From the NCBI GenBank assembly GCA_015680685.1, contig MNCI01022534.1:418282-482281 (forward strand): a stretch of 64,000 bases of DNA, given 5' to 3'. Shown in pieces: positions 1-11,219 of the stretch. The notes under the pieces are model-generated. The model ran no database searches and was not told where the DNA came from. It saw only the letters and a program-made list of their open reading frames with translations. Position numbers and translations under genes: made by a program. Source of the DNA: Gnetum montanum. Lineage: Eukaryota; Streptophyta; Gnetopsida; Gnetales; Gnetaceae. How positions within the stretch are numbered: position 1 is the first letter of the stretch; the number at the start of each line of letters is the position of its first letter.

Positions 1-690
1 TCAATGATATTGTACATTAGCCTTTCTTTGAAGAACTCATGGCCTGGACAGTTGTTTAACAGTGCATAATATCTTTCTAAGGCCATGTCCAAGGGTTCAT
101 GTTGTGCTTGTTTTCACTCTTGCATTTGTTTCCTCAAGGCTAACACTCTTGTGTAGGTTTGATATCTTTCATTAAAGAGCTCTACCATAGTTGGCCAACG
201 TCGTATTGAATTTGGTTTTAACGATCTATACCATACTTTTGCTTGGCCAACGAGTGTCATAGGAAAGAGCTTGATTTTTTTCCAGCCATTATCAATGTTG
301 TTCCATGCACAGGCATCATAGAAGGCTTGTAAATGTTGTTGAGGATCTAAGTCATAGCCTCTTAAGAAATTGGGGAAGTTGTTTAAATCGAGCCTGGGTA
401 GGCAGCTCTTTTTACGATGCCTACTAGAGATTCAAACAGCCTCATGTATTTGTGTTGGGCTTGTAGTGGCCAGTAGGGGTTCATCATCATCAAGTAAGTT
501 ATGCTTTCATGTGTTGGGATGATGCTACCTTCATTTTTGTTTATAATAAATCCCCACCTCGAATTTTGTACTCCAATCTTCATTGTCATATAATTTGTTG
601 GTTCTCCAATGAACTACCTCACTAGATGTGGCATTATCGTAGTCTTATAGGAGAGGAATGATTGTGAAATTGTGTGAATTTGTATGTGAC
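1..690 (-). pseudogene. Athila-like gag fragment, cut by window edge
   Basis: Read on the minus strand, this encodes the N-terminal and central part of a Ty3/gypsy capsid (gag) protein. Capsid packages the element RNA in cytoplasmic virus-like particles. The best block (about 360 down to 1) reads in one frame with motifs such as GYDLDPQQHLQAFYDA, KVWYRSLKPNSI and EPLDMALERYYALLN. These match the gag copies at 7380-7900 and 14220-14740. This is the best preserved of the three: in the block I read only one premature stop, a TGA where relatives have Trp, consistent with a G-to-A change. The gene runs off the left edge. It lies downstream (in minus orientation) of a primer-binding site and LTR, as expected for gag. 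Family assignment is by internal similarity and domain style. Confidence 0.8.
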
Positions 691-776
691 TTTTTGTAAT
701 TATTTCTCCCTAAAAGATATATTGTTAATTCCTATATAGTGACCTTGTATGATATAACTAATCTAGAGAACTAGCA

Positions 777-797
777 CCGTCCCCGGAAATGGCGCCA
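777..797 (-). other. Primer-binding site, tRNA-Asp type
   Basis: The minus strand reads TGGCGCCATTTCCGGGGAC directly after the LTR end with a 1-nt spacer. It matches the complement of the plant tRNA-Asp 3' end (TGGCGCCGTTGCCGGGGA) at 16 of 18 positions. tRNA-Asp priming is typical of Athila-type elements. This site fixes the orientation and the LTR boundary. Confidence 0.85.
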
Positions 798-798
798 A

Positions 799-1690
799 TG
801 ATGAGTGGCGAGGTACCCCCTACACTCAACCATACAAATATGAGCGTTTCACACATGATTCGGTCGAACTCTATAGATGAACTAGTTGTGGTATCTAGAT
901 AGTTACTCATGGATCGTAGTTCACTGTCTTCCCAATTGGACTAGTATTAGCTTTGTCATGTATGGTTTAGTCCATAGTGAGGTGTATGATGTGTTCCTAC
1001 ACTAATGCTACTCCTAGGTATGCTGGAAAATAATATTAACTAAGCTAAGAGAGAGATAGGATGAGAGAGAATCTAAACTAGCCTAAGTGTGATGAGAATC
1101 CATTCCTTAATCATCTGTACACATCTTGGACCTCGTGCATGACGACCACTGGGATTAGCAAACGCATGGCCTAGGTACGCTACTAGGTTACCAAGTAGTC
1201 ACACTTGAATGCTCGTGATTAAGTTGTACTCATTCTACTTTACTAGGAGATAAGGGTAGAGATATATTAATTAAAAAAGTAGTAAATAACAATGAAAATT
1301 AAATAAATAATTAAGCTAAGTGGATGCTACAATGATGAAGTAATATCGATCTTTATTTCCAGTCATGGGCATGTCCAAGTACATCACACTCGAATAAGGA
1401 TGTCATACAATTACAATCATCACACTGTAGGCATGCACTGGGAGAAAGGGGTTGAGAGGAAAAACTAACATACTAAAAACTATTAAAAACTTACCCTACC
1501 AAAATTTCCTACCTCTTATTTATAGATGAGGAGACATGCTGTGATATTGTGTATGTGATATCGCATCTAGGCTGGGATATCACATACGTGATAATGAGCT
1601 CTTACTTCTACTCTTAATCGACTAGCTATCCATCATTTCACTTTGATGAGTCATGAATTGTGGGCTGCGATATCACATCCATGACTCATC
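799..1690 (-). repeat. LTR (5' LTR of minus-strand Athila-like element)
   Basis: An LTR of about 890 bp bounded by TGATGAGT and ACTCATCA inverted termini, the same ends as the LTRs at 5830-6681 and 11220-12131. On the minus strand the U3 carries several GATATC-type half-palindromes followed by a TATA box, CTATAAATA (about 1518-1526 on the plus strand). The internal region lies to the left (primer-binding site, gag), so this is the upstream LTR. Its outer end is disturbed by an inverted repeat. Confidence 0.8.
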
Positions 1691-1744
1691 AAAGTGAAAT
1701 GATGGATAGCTAGTCGATTAAGAGTAGAAGTAAGAGCTCATTAT
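1591..1744. repeat. Perfect 64-bp inverted repeat across an LTR edge
   Basis: Positions 1591-1654 and 1681-1744 are exact reverse complements over 64 bp, separated by 26 bp. The right arm contains the outer LTR end plus 54 bp of flanking DNA. The left arm is an inverted copy of that junction lying inside the LTR. It could fold into a long hairpin. It is either a recent template-switch event or an assembly artefact. Confidence 0.9.
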
Positions 1745-2500
1745 TGAGATGATCTATGGGAGATCTTACTCATAAAATGAATGACTTTGAAATATAAATG
1801 CTAGAAAACTATAAAATTAAATAAGACAAAATATTTAAATACTATTTTTTTATTTTTAAAAAGAAAACTAAAATTGCAATACATATAAAATTTAAAAGAA
1901 AAGCAGTGAAATGCAAATTTTCGGAAAAGTAAATTTGAACACCACCTTACCAAAGTTAGAACTATGGTAAATACCACCAAAATGAAGTAATCAATAGAAT
2001 TGGAAAAAGAAGGTTTGAGGATCTAGAAATGAAACTAAAATAGAGTGATAAAACTAAAAATATGCAATTGTTAATTCAAACTAGTTTTAAAAATGGGTCA
2101 CTAAAGGTTCCGGTAAAAAACAAAAGGTTCTGGTAAACTAGAAAATAAAAGGTTTCAAGGACTAAAAAACAAAAAAATTTGGGTAGCAGAAATTGAATTT
2201 TAGAAATAGTAACTAGAAAATAAATTATTGTCACCAAGACAAAAAATTTAAATAGGAAATTTAAAGTTCAAAGAAAATAAAATAGGAAAAACAAAGATTT
2301 AGAAACTGTAAAGTAGATAACTAAGAATGGAAATAGAAAAATGAAATTTTCAAAAAATGGAAACAAAAAAATAGAAATCGAGTAGGAATAGGAAAAGAAC
2401 AGAAAATTGATATTTTTGAAAACAAAAATGGAAAAAAAGGTTAGAGAATAGCTTTCCTTTTAGCACCAAAAAGGTTTTGATGCACCAAAAAGAACTCAAT
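1745..2500. other. A-rich non-coding DNA
   Basis: Long A-rich stretches with many short A runs. I see no ORF with codon structure and no known domain. It may be decayed repeat DNA. Confidence 0.6.
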
Positions 2501-2849
2501 TAGGGAGACTATTGCCTAGGGCCCCTCATGTATGGGTACAAGAACTCGAGAATAATCTTAGTCGGTAAGGCAACTTGACATTTTGTGATGTATAAAGATT
2601 TTGGTAAATTAAAAAATTTTAACAAGGAACTATAAAAGGTATTTCAAGATAATTTTGGCAAAAGACAACCATAATTAGGGATACTATTGCCTAGGAAACC
2701 TCCTGTATGGGTACAGGAACTCAGGAATAGTCTTAGCTAGTATAACAATTTGACATTTCGTGATGTATAAAGATGTTGGCAAATTAAAAAATTTTACAAG
2801 GAACTAAAAAGGTAGTTCAAGATAATTTTGACAAAAAGACAACCATTTG
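2501..2849. repeat. Tandem duplication, 175-bp unit, two copies
   Basis: 2501-2675 and 2676-2849 align over their full length, from TAGGGANACTATTGCCTAGG to AAAAGACAACCAT, with scattered substitutions and small indels. Both share an internal TTTNGTGATGTATAAAGAT block. No coding content is seen. Confidence 0.85.
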
Positions 2850-4499
2850 GTTTTTAAATTTTCAACAATAAAACTTGTGTATCAATAAAACTTGAAATTA
2901 TAGTAGGAAATAGCTGATATCTTGGACAAGATTAATTTGAGTTCTGAAGTAAAATGAGTTCTATGTTTAATCCACAATAGAGAGACCATAGTTCAGTTAC
3001 AGAAATATAAAATGATAGAATGAAATGATGACTTAGATCAAAATGAGCACAAATGGAATAACTTTTGGTGCAACCTTGCCTATTAGTGCTTGCAAGAAGC
3101 ACACCTCTTCTAACGAGCTTACAACCTCTAACCATTGAATCTACTTGTTACTCTGCCACAAACTACCTCAAGGAGAGCCACTGAACAAAAAAAAAGTAAG
3201 AGAGAGCCCTAGGATTTTCTACCATGACTCCACTTGGCAAAAACTCCACCATCGTAGCTAGCTTTCTACTTCCTCCTCATCTTCTTTCCTTGTCAGGGAA
3301 TTTATAACGACTGGTTTGACACATGAGGATCCACCACCCATGCGTAATAGCCATGGCAATTACTACACATGCATAACATCCATTGCCACCAAATTTTAGA
3401 AAGGGCTCTTGGGATTCCTCCATCCCTCTCCCTCCTATCTTCTACCTTCTATTGTTAATTCAACTTCTCCCATTATACTTCCCACATAATTTACCAAAAA
3501 AGAGAAAGCTAAACAAATAAGGAACACTAAACGTTTATTTTACTTAATTTCTTTAATTATTTTCAAAGAAACATCATTTTTATTATTAAGGAACTATATT
3601 ATCATTATAATAAAATGGATAATAATTACAGGATTAGAGAGATGTTATTAAAACTTATAAAGGTTAACCCTAAAAAGGTGATATGCAAAATCAGAGGCAT
3701 GAAACCATGAAAGGAAACTAACCGAAAGAATTTAAAATGTAAAAACATATAAAAAACATAATTAATTGTCCAATGTTTGTGAAAGTGTTGTCCCTTTGTC
3801 TTGCATGCTGTCTTTTTTGCTGGAGTTGCAAAGGTTTACTAGATACTTTTGTTTTATTCTGGGTCTTCCTACCAATGAATCTAGTAAATCAAATCATCAT
3901 AGAAAGGCAAGTAATGGCCAACATCCAACTAACATAGCAGCCACTTAGAACAATTTTCTCTAATCAAATGTTACCATGAAAATGTACTACCACGTTCTCC
4001 AACATTACTTCCATTATTTTCATGGTAGTTACCATTGTATTTTTGGAAGATTCTAGGTTTGTAACCTCAATAGACAGCAACAAAATGGCATGAATGATAG
4101 GAGACATTGAAAATGGTATTCTATCATTTATATTTTGATCATTAATGATTAAGGATTTAAACTTGCTAACTAACTTGCATTCAATTCACTAAGAAATAAT
4201 TGTCAACACTGCTTGGAATCCTTTTGAAAAAAAGATGTTAAAAATGCAAACCAATGTATCTTCAAAATTAAATTTCAAATTCATCATTCTGTATTCCATG
4301 TACCTACCTACCTATTGAGCATACCTTGCTTTATCTATGTTTCTATTACAATTAATTTACATTGGGTTATAACCTATAGAATCTCTAATTGTTATGAGAT
4401 TAGAACTCAAAGTTCATGGTCCCATGCCTAGCATGGGCAATGTTGACATCAATAATTTTAAGTGGTAATTACATAGGTGTAGCAAATATTTAAAAATAC
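2850..4499. other. AT-rich non-coding DNA, nothing recognised
   Basis: Only short ORFs without domain features. No LTR ends, primer sites or RNA gene signatures were found. The stretch about 3170-3500 is less AT-biased but I cannot assign it. Confidence 0.5.
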
Positions 4500-5340
4500 T
4501 TAAATGTGGAGCAAAGAAGATGGGACTACACACCTCATGAGGACCATAAAATTATTGTTCCCATCAGAATCATTAATGGAGAGAAACTTGAATCATTTTT
4601 TAAAAGAGTTTGGGTTATCTTTATGACAAATTCTCTCATAGAGCTAATCATTTTGCTAATCACAATCTCCATCATGTTGCTCAATTATTTACTATCAGGA
4701 ATGATTCTACTCCCCTCTCTTGGCAACATGCCTAAGTAAAATGGGGGTTTCAAAGACAAGACACTCTTATTTACCAACATATTGAGCATGTTCTCTCCAA
4801 TTTTGGTGTTCCTAATTTGCATAATAATACTCCTTGGTATGATGATTGGTTTTGGCTTGATGGCTTCCCTTTGTGTTCTTTATGCCTTTCTTAAGACAAA
4901 TCTTGGTTTCATGTGTAAGAATTCCAACTCTCCACTTTAAATAGAAGATGGAGTGTGCATCTTGAGGATCACCATTAGAAAGCTACTTTTCACCATGTTT
5001 GGACTTCCAAGGCCCAACCTAAGCACTGTTTCCTTTTCTAGTCCTTAATTCATCAAGGTCTTCCCATTGGAAATAGGCTTCATTTCTTAGGAGTTGATTG
5101 ACCTAAATGAAACTTTGTCAAGCTGATGACTCTTTTGTGCATGTTTTTTGGGATTGCTCATTCTCTCGACAAATTTGAAAGTGGTGTCAATCTCTCCAAG
5201 TTTTTATTCCTAACCATTATGTCGGTTTCCCTCTATGTATATTCAAAGAGGACTATGTTAAGAAACACCTTCAAAAAGCCTAAAAAATCCTCTTATTTGA
5301 GATTATTTTCTTTTTTTGGAAATGTCATCTAGATGCCTGG
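4500..5340 (+). pseudogene. LINE ORF2 3' remnant (zf-RVT region)
   Basis: Between about 4975 and 5180 the plus strand, read across shifting frames, resembles the zinc-binding region found after the reverse transcriptase in plant LINE ORF2 proteins. Visible pieces are FHHVWTSKAQPKHCFLFW, LIHQGLPIGNRLHFLG and, in the next frame, a C-x2-C followed by SFVHVFWDC. In intact LINEs this C-terminal domain follows the RT. No RT motifs are visible upstream, so this is a 3' fragment, as 5'-truncated LINE insertions usually are. A T-rich stretch follows at 5460-5500. Several stops and frameshifts are present. Assignment rests on recognising this family pattern. Confidence 0.55.
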
Positions 5341-5829
5341 TATCAAAACACCAACTATACTAAATTTGACTATGGTATGAAATGCTCTATTACTAGTAAT
5401 GTTTAACTTCAATGTTGAGAACTATGTTTTACCAATAATATTACTTTTTCTTAAGTGGTTTCTCTTTTGAAATTATTTTTTTTTTGTTTTCTTTTTTTTT
5501 CTTAGATTTTTTCCTAGAAGTTTTATTGGATTTTCTACTTCAATGCTTAATAAGTTACCTTCTTAGTGGCTTTCTATTAATAATGAATTGTGTCAATGTC
5601 TTTGCAATGCATGATATAAGCTTGGCATTAACTCTTTTTCAACTCTTCACATGTATAATTAATGGATTACTTAGTTTGAGTGCAAGATTCTTTATAGCAT
5701 TAATGCCTCTAAGAAGATTAATTTTTAATCTTTTGCATAGTTTAGACTTAAACATTTAGGTTTCTAATAATAATCTTATTATTTTTCCTCTTCAATTTTT
5801 CATTTCTAATTTAAGACTTTAGTAGGGTG
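5341..5829. other. T-rich spacer, nothing recognised
   Basis: Contains T runs around 5475-5510 and a short hydrophobic ORF that is a by-product of T-richness. No gene supported. Confidence 0.5.
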
Positions 5830-6681
5830 TGATGAGTCATGATTTTCCTATCTTAACATTGGAGCCTTAACATCGAAGCCTTGATATCTGATGAATCGTT
5901 GTTTTCTATCTACCCCGATGTCAGGTACATGACGTTAGGGCCTAGATGCGATGTCGAGTACCCAACGTTGGGGTATATATTTTGGCCTATAAATACAACA
6001 CCTCGGCCTCCATTTTGAGTCAGTTTTCAAGTTAGTTTTTAATCAGAGTAGTGAAGCCCTTGCCATTTATTTTCCTCAAAGTTAGAATATTTTCTAAGTT
6101 CCCATAGAAGGGGTCTAAGTGTATATGGTTATTTGTTTGAACACTAATGTACTTGAGCATATCAGTGTGATAGGAATAAAATGAACTCTTTTGACAATCC
6201 TTACAGCACTAAGAATAAATTACTATTTCCTTTAATGCACTTTACTTTCATGATTTCTACTTAAATGCATTTGAATTGAGTAATTTATTTCTAGTTGTTA
6301 ATGAACACACGGTAACCCAGCAATGCTTAACGTTTGGTATCCCATCAATGCTATATGTGTTCAAGATGTGTCCAAGAAAGTGGAACAGTTACTTGTGTTA
6401 GGCTAGTTTAGATCTTGTTTTACATCATTTATTAGTTTAATTGATTTAACTCTTTATTGTCATCAAGAGTAGCATAGAAATTAGACCACATCATATGCCT
6501 CACTTTGGACTAAACCATATGTGATAAAGATACTACTAGTCCAAGTGAGAAGACAATGAACTACAATTAAAGCATAACGATCAAGATGCCACAACTAGTC
6601 CCATCGATGGAATTTGACCGGACCATCCATGAATGCTTGTGATTCATATGGTTGAGTGTAGGTATACCTCGCCACTCATCA
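5830..6681 (+). repeat. 5' LTR of element A
   Basis: 852 bp, TGATGAGTCATG to CCACTCATCA. It aligns with 11220-12131 throughout. The copy at 11220 has about 32 extra bases around 11725-11775. The promoter and TATA box lie about 160 bp in. Confidence 0.88.
5928..5995 (+). promoter_or_regulatory. LTR promoter of element A, 5' copy
   Basis: Repeated GATGTC, GAGTAC and AACGTT-type blocks precede the TATA box CTATAAATA at 5987-5995. The same order occurs in the 3' LTR. ACGT cores suggest bZIP-type binding, which is inference. Confidence 0.6.
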
Positions 6682-6682
6682 T

Positions 6683-6710
6683 TGACACTATTTTTGAGGA
6701 TGGTGCTAGT
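6683..6710 (+). other. Decayed primer-binding site of element A
   Basis: One base after the LTR the sequence reads TGACACTATTTTTGAGGA, followed by TGGTGCTAG. The relative at 777-797 has TGGCGCCATTTCCGGGGA followed by the same downstream bases. Every difference is a C-to-T or G-to-A change, as expected from deamination of methylated cytosines. tRNA priming is presumably lost. Confidence 0.75.
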
Positions 6711-6807
6711 TATCTAGATTAGTTATACTATACATGATCATTGTAAAAGGTATTAACAATATATCTTTCAGAAACTCTTCGCTCGCACATGCCATAAATC
6801 AAGAGCA

Positions 6808-9260
6808 ATGTCTCTCTCACATGGAAGTGACTATGTGTTGTATAGCAAACACATTCATTGGAGAACTAATGAGATATACGATGAAGGAGATTGGAGTGAT
6901 CAACCTTATGCAAGGGTTTCTTATGATCATGACCACCCTAACGACACTCAAAGACTACATTCACCTAAGGCAGAAAATCTTAAAGGAGATGATGTAGGTC
7001 CTAAACTAGGGGAGACCTCAAGGCCTAAGACCTCCTTGAAAATCAAAAATGATAAATTAAGGGATCTTGGGAAACACCATAGAAGCCATGGCAACTCTCC
7101 TAGTTCCTCATCTTCCTCTTCCCCTTCAACATCTAATTCTGAAAAGGATGAACATAGGTATAGAGATAGAGCTCCATTAAAGGGTTGGACTAAAAATTGG
7201 AATCAAACACATGGGAAGAGTCAAAGAGGACACAATGAACATCAAAAATTTCCTCACAATCTATTTGATGATGATGAACCCCTATTAGCCACTAAGTACC
7301 TAATGCATATCATAGAGGTCGTTAGGATATCTCGCAAGCATCACAAAAGGAGTTGACTACCTAATCTTAACATGAATCATATTTTGAAATTTGTAGGAGA
7401 CTATTATTCATATCCATAACATCATTTACAAGCCTTTCATGATGCCTATGCTAACTATAACATTGAAAGTGTATGGCAGAAGCTTAAGCTCTTTCCTAGG
7501 ATACTAATTGATAAAGGCAAAGTTTGGTATAGATTGTTGAGACCAAACTCAATCCAATGATGGTCTACAATGCTAGAAATTTTTAACAAAAGATACCAAA
7601 CTTATAAAAGAATGTCCAATTTGAGGAGACAAATCCAAGAGTGGAAACAAGAACAATATGAACCCTTGGACATGGCCTTAGATAGATATTATGCCTTACT
7701 AAATTGATGCCTAGTCCATGGTTTCTCTGAGGAAAAGCAAATTTACCACATCATAGATGGGCTTCGTAAAACAAATAAGGATGACCCTTGGGATGTATGC
7801 CCCAGGGAAATTATATAAGCTTCAAGTCCATTAGATCAAATAGATAATAGAGCATGTAGAAAAAGAAGAAGGAGAGATGTGCAAATGGAAGAATGTTAAG
7901 AAACATCAATGGGACCCAACTCTTTAATTGAAGGAGGTCTAAATTTATGGTAAGAAAAATGAAACTACTTTTGATAAGATGATTCTACAATAGACTTTGT
8001 CGATAAAGGAGTCTATTGATGATCTAGAAGCAAATTTTAATAGGATGTCTAAATGGATAGATGAGAACATCACAACTGTTATTGAGATAGTCACAAAGAA
8101 TATCATGTAAAACATGCTAGGAAATCATAATAAACATAGGACATAGAACCAAAATACTATTAGGAACAAGAAAAGTGGCTAACAAAATTCAGACTAAAGA
8201 CTCCACCACTGACGAAGATAATGGATGTGACCTATGCATATATGACCATCCAAAGGGCCAATGCCTCATATTGTTGCATCTACAAGAGTATTGGATAGGT
8301 GCCTTAAATCTGAAGTTTGTGCAAAAGTACATGCCTAGGAGACTTCCTCTCTGACAAGGTGATTTTAGACAGTCCCACAATTAATCATACCATCCTAGGA
8401 GGACTTACTACTAGCCTCAACATGGTCCTCAACTACAGTGGCAACAATCACAATCATGGGAAAGGCCACCACCACATCAGCCATATCCACCCAAAAATTC
8501 ATGTTTCTTATGTTCAACACCATGTTTCTACAACTAGTTCTATGTCCTCCACCTCAAATCACCATTACCACTCTCCAGAGTATCACCAATACATGACATC
8601 CCCTAAAGGATCACCACCTCGTGCCCCTTACCATCCAACTTACCCTCAATATTCTCATAATCCACCTTCTTATATGTCATTGCTAGTAATTTAGGAAGGT
8701 CCAACTCCATAATATCAACCAATGAGTGCCACTTTTGTTGCAAATGTGTAAAGACACGTTGACACTAGTGGATCCCAACTGCAATGTCAAAAATGCTCCT
8801 TCTAGAGGAAAGGTCGTAAGCTAAGGCAAACCACACATGAACCCACCACATCATCTAAGACAATACAAGACCAACCTAGTGCATCACCTTCCCTATCTCA
8901 ACCAATGTCCTCCAATCATATACATGGGCCACCATCCATCAATGCTCCAATCCCATGTCTAACCAATGAATATACAAATGTGGGAAGACAAATAAATCCA
9001 TGCATACCACCTCATGATCAAGGGTGTAATCATGGGTTAGTTATCCATAATTTTAACACGCCTCATATCTTGATCCACCATACATAAAACAATTAGGTGT
9101 GTGACCAACAATTTTTCTACATAGCCACCACACCTCCAATAGACACCCAATGGCTGGGGCATGAATGGTTACCAATGTTTCATACATGCATGAATCCCAA
9201 TTATCCACTTATTAATCCTTCTCATGACCAAATGTTTAGTTGTGGGGGTTACATCCCATT
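6808..9260 (+). pseudogene. gag pseudogene of element A
   Basis: The only coding remnant in element A. An open stretch (6808-7356, 182 codons) starts with MSLSHGSDYVLYS and carries a basic, Ser-rich linker with an S8 run. It ends in DDDEPLLATKYLMHIIE, a block also present in the other gag copies. After frameshifts and stops the capsid core follows (about 7380-7900) with KVWYRLLRPNSI and EPLDMALDRYYALLN. A His/Pro/Ser-rich tail (8317-9090) includes NHHYHSPEYHQYMTSP. The tail ends near 9260 and matches 15290-15930 in element B. No protease or RT follows. Gag would form the particle and package RNA; this copy is inactive. Confidence 0.75.
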
Positions 9261-11189
9261 CTAGTTTTCAAGATTCTTAAGTGTTTTTCATCTTCTTTTT
9301 TTACAACCTTTTTTTTTACACATTCTTTATTTTACATCCTCTTCTTTTCATGTTATTAATCTCTTCTAATTTTTGTTTTACACCATCGTTAGTACATTTT
9401 CTATTTCTTGAACATTTTACACCTTCTTTTATATTTTCTTTTTTTTTTGGTGTGATTTTCTAACTTTTTATTAATAAGTGCCAAGTATAGTAGTAATGCA
9501 TTGATTAATGGTGGTATGTACTCTATTATTTTATTGTTGGTTTCTAGTTTTTGGCTTTGAATTTCATTACAAATGATTAGGACATGGTTTTTTTTTCATG
9601 CAACAGGTACTGAGTCCATGACATACACCCATCCACAAACTCTATGGTTTCCCTTGTTTTGAAAACATGCATTCCCTTTTTCACTAATAAAATTTTAATA
9701 AATTTGTAACTTTGGTAGTTTTTGGAATTGGAAAGGATTCAAAGGTTTGAATAGGGTGTGGCTTCAAGGAGATTCAGTATTCTTTGTGCCTCTCTGTTTG
9801 CCTAGGTGCATGTGTGTTTTCATGAACTTCTTACTATTCCATGTCCTCTAATAAAAGGAAGTTGAATAAGTCCTTGCATAGTGTGGTTCTCATCAAAAAA
9901 ATGATGAGAATTCAAAGCACACCCCTTGGACAAAATAAATGAATGTGTCCTTACATGGTGTGGTTATCATCAAAAAAATGATGAGAATTCAAACCACACC
10001 CCTTGGAAATAAATGCATGTTTCTTTGCATGGTGTGGTTCCCATTTCAAAAAAAAATGGTGGAAATTCAAAGCACACCCCTTAGACAAAATAAAGAGGCT
10101 ACAAGCACTAATTATGGAACTCATACCCTATAACTAAGGCCCTTCCTCACTTCCTACTTCTTCTCTAATAAGGAATAGTGGTCGTTCTATGGAAGCACTC
10201 TTATGTCATAGGGGGATGGACTAGTCTTAGAATGTCAATACAAAGTTACTAAACATGGTTGGTTTTGTTCTGGACTAAGTATGCATCCTATCAAGTCATT
10301 TAACCACAAAATCCATGAGGGCCTTCATGTGACCTTAATTAGGAACTCCATTCCACTCTCTCTCATCTATCTATTTTTCCATGTCTCACCTCACTACTAG
10401 TTTCATGTTCTTGATTTGATGTCTTGGTTTGATATGTTAGAATTCTTAGTTAGTTTATTCTAGGTTTTTGTACTTAACCTTCCATAACCATTAATCATCC
10501 ATGAAGTGCATCGACTCTTTGTTTTGAAGTTATGCAAGGGCATAAAAGGCTTATGCCTACTTTGGGAAGGATCCACTTGCATATCTTTTGGTTGGGTTAG
10601 TTAAGTTCTTTACCCTTAGACACTCTTACAATCAAATCTTTCTGTTTACCCCATCAATGACATCCAATTGTGCACATCTTCACAACATTTTTTAATGAAC
10701 TTTCCTTTTTACTATTGTGAATTCTTACACCCTCTTCAAATATTTCCTTATGTTAAAATTTTTCAAATTTAATAGACTACTTATTTATTTAACCCTATTT
10801 GTCAGCCTTCTCGCTAACACTACTAACAGCTATGTGTTACACCTTACATACTAATTCATAATTATATTGTGATTGTAGTGGGAAGCATGGACTAGAAGTA
10901 GGACTATCTTCACCAAGGATTATGTAGTAGCACCTTGTGATGAGGACTGTTCATGATCATTGGATCTTCTATCTCTCTCTTTGACTACCAAGAGGTGTTG
11001 GATGTTAGTTTTTTTTCTAGGGTGTTCACTTCTCTTATCATGAACATCCAATTTTGTAAAACTTGTAACTTCTTACACTTGGGCACTCAACAGCTATCTA
11101 TTTCATTGAAGTCTATTTATATTTTAGTCAATAATCCCATACCTACCCAATATTTTGTAAGAAACTTATTTCTCATTTTTTTTAACTCA
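9261..11189 (+). other. Non-coding 3' part of element A
   Basis: About 1.9 kb between gag and the 3' LTR without coding signal. A T-rich tract (9270-9450) directly follows gag. Blocks around 9720-9780 and 10535-10600 recur in element B (about 16340-16400, 17140-17200), and the first recurs on the minus strand near 47075-47130. Conservation between copies suggests it was part of the active element. Confidence 0.65.
9868..10095 (+). repeat. Three tandem 74-78 bp units, each a hairpin
   Basis: Units at about 9868-9945, 9946-10019 and 10020-10095. The middle unit pairs GGTGTGGTT with AACCACACC and, inside that, TCATCA with TGATGA around an A loop. The first unit keeps the inner stem (TCTCATCA/TGATGAGA). 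The third keeps the outer arms only loosely. Confidence 0.85.
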
Positions 11190-11219
11190 AGGAGGAGTTT
11201 TCATTCAGTCATGGGGGTA
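11190..11219 (+). other. Polypurine-like tract before 3' LTR of element A
   Basis: AAGGAGGAG followed by TTTTCATTCAGTCATGGGGGTA directly abuts the LTR. The same (T)TTAGTCATGG(G/A)GG-type block abuts the LTR starts at 31187 and, on the minus strand, 44254. It is the likely plus-strand priming region. Confidence 0.65.

Noticed and set aside
5484-5759. 91-codon hydrophobic plus-strand ORF
   Set aside because: Phe/Leu richness comes from a T-rich tract; no homology pattern or gene context.
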